From: Woeseiaceae bacterium
GTDB lineage: Bacteria; Pseudomonadota; Gammaproteobacteria; Steroidobacterales; Woeseiaceae
DNA: 64,000 nucleotides
Direction of reading: 5' to 3'
Assembly (NCBI GenBank): GCA_021773135.1
Contig: JAJFKP010000051.1
Location: forward strand, 186,001 to 250,000
Under the pieces are notes generated by a model. That model was not told where the DNA came from. It saw nothing but the letters and a program-made list of their open reading frames with translations, and did no database searches. Each line of letters opens with the position of its first letter. Within the stretch, counting starts at the first letter, position 1. Both the position numbers and the translations under genes were made by a program. Below, one piece after another: positions 63,050 through 64,000 of this stretch.

Positions 63050-63250
63050 ATGGCCGAACCAAAATGTCCCGATTGCGGCGAAAGCGGGATCGAAAAAGTG
63101 ATCGCAACACCGAGCAAAGAACAGTCGAAAGAACGCAGGCCCTGGTTCTACGTCGCCCATTGCGACAGTTGTGGCCATGTTTACGGCATATTCACCAAGC
63201 ACATTTTTGGCAACAGCGGACCTAAACTTATCCTCGAAGGAAAAAAGTAG
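63050..63250 (+). CDS. Small zinc-ribbon protein
   Basis: 66 residues. Two CxxC pairs, 'CPDCGESG' at residues 6-9 and 'CDSCGHVYG' near 37-40, form a treble-clef or zinc-ribbon site. Between them lies 'KERRPWFYVAH'. The fold is shared with transcription and ribosome accessory proteins; the partner is unknown. It is divergent from the patatin gene, with a hairpin-rich leader, and lies 7 bp before the convergent glpD end. Confidence 0.78.
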   Translation: MAEPKCPDCGESGIEKVIATPSKEQSKERRPWFYVAHCDSCGHVYGIFTKHIFGNSGPKLILEGKK

Positions 63251-63257
63251 TGCGCAG

Positions 63258-64000
63258 TCAGGCCAAGAATTTTTCGTTATAGGCCTGCAGCTCGGCCAGC
63301 TGCCGTTTTAATTCAGCGTCACTCCAGTTTGCTGCCGCCGCCGCAATTTCGGCAATACGCCCGGCGAGCGACCTTCCTTGATCGGGCCGGAAGCCGAGCA
63401 TCATACGGCGGTGTATGATATCGATCAGGCTGACCGCCATTTCCTGGTGGAGAACGAAAGCTACTTCGGCTGCGAGCACCGTCTTTTCATTGTCGACAAA
63501 ATCCTCCGTGCGAAACACTGACCCGCCAGGCGCGAACAAGGTCGCGCGACTTCCGTAAATTTCCAGGAGCCGGGTTGCACATTCGATCGACAGATCCGGA
63601 TGACTCTTCAAAGCTGCTTTTTCTGCGGCGAAATCCTGGGCGCCGGGAAGCAACAGCGTACGGGTCTGGCATTTACCCGCTTTTGCGTCGAGCCGCTTTG
63701 CTGCAATGTCTACTGCCTGTTCGGCAAGGTTTCTATAGGTTGTCAGCTTGCCGCCAATGATCGAGATAAGCCCGCGCGCGCGATGTTTGTGCCTGTAAAT
63801 AATGTGCTTGCGCGTAATAGCGGACTCCGGTCCCTTATCGCGTTTCGGTAATGGGCGCACGCCTGCGTAAGCGAAATGAATGTCAGTCACAGATAGTCTG
63901 GCTTGCGGAAACACGTTATTGGTTTCTTTTAACAGGTAGTCGATTTCTTCCGCGCTCGCTCGCACATCACCCGGGTCGCCGTCATAGCGAATATCAGTTG
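63258..64000 (-). CDS. glpD: Aerobic glycerol-3-phosphate dehydrogenase, C-terminal part (cut by window edge)
   Basis: 247 codons are in the window; the frame is open at the right edge, so the N-terminal FAD-binding half lies outside. The visible part starts at '...TDIRYDGDPGDVRASAEEID' and includes 'FAYAGVRPLPKRDKGPESAI', 'GLISIIGGKLTTYRNLAEQA' and the C-terminal helical cap domain. These are standard GlpD features. The enzyme oxidises glycerol-3-phosphate to dihydroxyacetone phosphate at the inner membrane and feeds ubiquinone. Confidence 0.93.
   Translation of the reverse strand, partial: TDIRYDGDPGDVRASAEEIDYLLKETNNVFPQARLSVTDIHFAYAGVRPLPKRDKGPESAITRKHIIYRHKHRARGLISIIGGKLTTYRNLAEQAVDIAAKRLDAKAGKCQTRTLLLPGAQDFAAEKAALKSHPDLSIECATRLLEIYGSRATLFAPGGSVFRTEDFVDNEKTVLAAEVAFVLHQEMAVSLIDIIHRRMMLGFRPDQGRSLAGRIAEIAAAAANWSDAELKRQLAELQAYNEKFLA

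Noticed and set aside
62933-63202. 89-codon minus-strand frame opposite the zinc-ribbon gene
   Set aside because: It runs against the two CxxC motifs of the plus-strand gene and has no ribosome site or domain.

Overview
The window reads as chromosomal DNA of a heterotrophic gammaproteobacterium. This rests on a P-II protein, ApbE, a LemA/M48 pair, TonB-dependent uptake, acyl-CoA catabolism, dense genes and moderately high GC. The gene mix resembles marine Woeseia-like lineages, but that placement is a guess from recall. There are no rRNA or tRNA genes, insertion sequences, phage genes or CRISPR arrays that I can see. Both edges cut a gene: an amidase on the left and a glycerol-3-phosphate dehydrogenase on the right.

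1-19 kb is mainly acyl-CoA metabolism, nearly all on the minus strand. It holds a fused isobutyryl-CoA mutase (IcmF) with a divergent TetR regulator and a likely shared operator, a crotonase, an R-hydratase-type MaoC protein, and a tight run that ends in isovaleryl-CoA dehydrogenase, a methylcrotonyl-CoA carboxylase beta subunit and an ACAD10-like phosphotransferase. A LuxR-type regulator, a VOC protein, a TIM-barrel protein and a fatty acid desaturase lie upstream in the same run. 19-27 kb holds small housekeeping and repair genes: P-II, signal peptidase I, a MAPEG protein, a deoxyinosine glycosylase, an AlkD-like protein, a CDGSH iron-sulfur protein and a DUF1028 protein.

27-36 kb holds a large TonB-dependent receptor that ends in a clean intrinsic terminator, a TPR-TonB transducer, a DUF418 membrane protein and an acyl-CoA dehydrogenase. 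A non-coding stretch at about 36.06-36.63 kb carries a two-level tandem repeat (143-bp period made of about 62-bp sub-units).

36.6-46.4 kb is the most distinctive block: ten minus-strand genes with little or no spacing. They encode a TlpA-like thioredoxin, a small secreted protein, two large TPR proteins, a TPR lipoprotein, a small secreted protein, ExbB/TolQ, two ExbD/TolR paralogues and a TonB-like protein with an AgmX/PglI-type C-terminus. The set resembles the ion-driven Agl/Glt envelope machinery of myxobacteria. One ExbD paralogue has Asn where the proton-carrying Asp should be, which suggests an asymmetric motor.

46.9-64 kb holds apbE and lemA whose 5' ends overlap head to head, an M48 protease with a long C-terminal extension, a SYLF protein, an MscS channel, small lipoproteins, and an MFS-acyltransferase fusion for lysophospholipid repair. 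It also holds a 1345-residue membrane protein joining a P-loop NTPase, a P-domain and a WD40-like propeller, next to a kinase-like protein. A PlpD-type patatin, a zinc-ribbon protein and glpD close the window.
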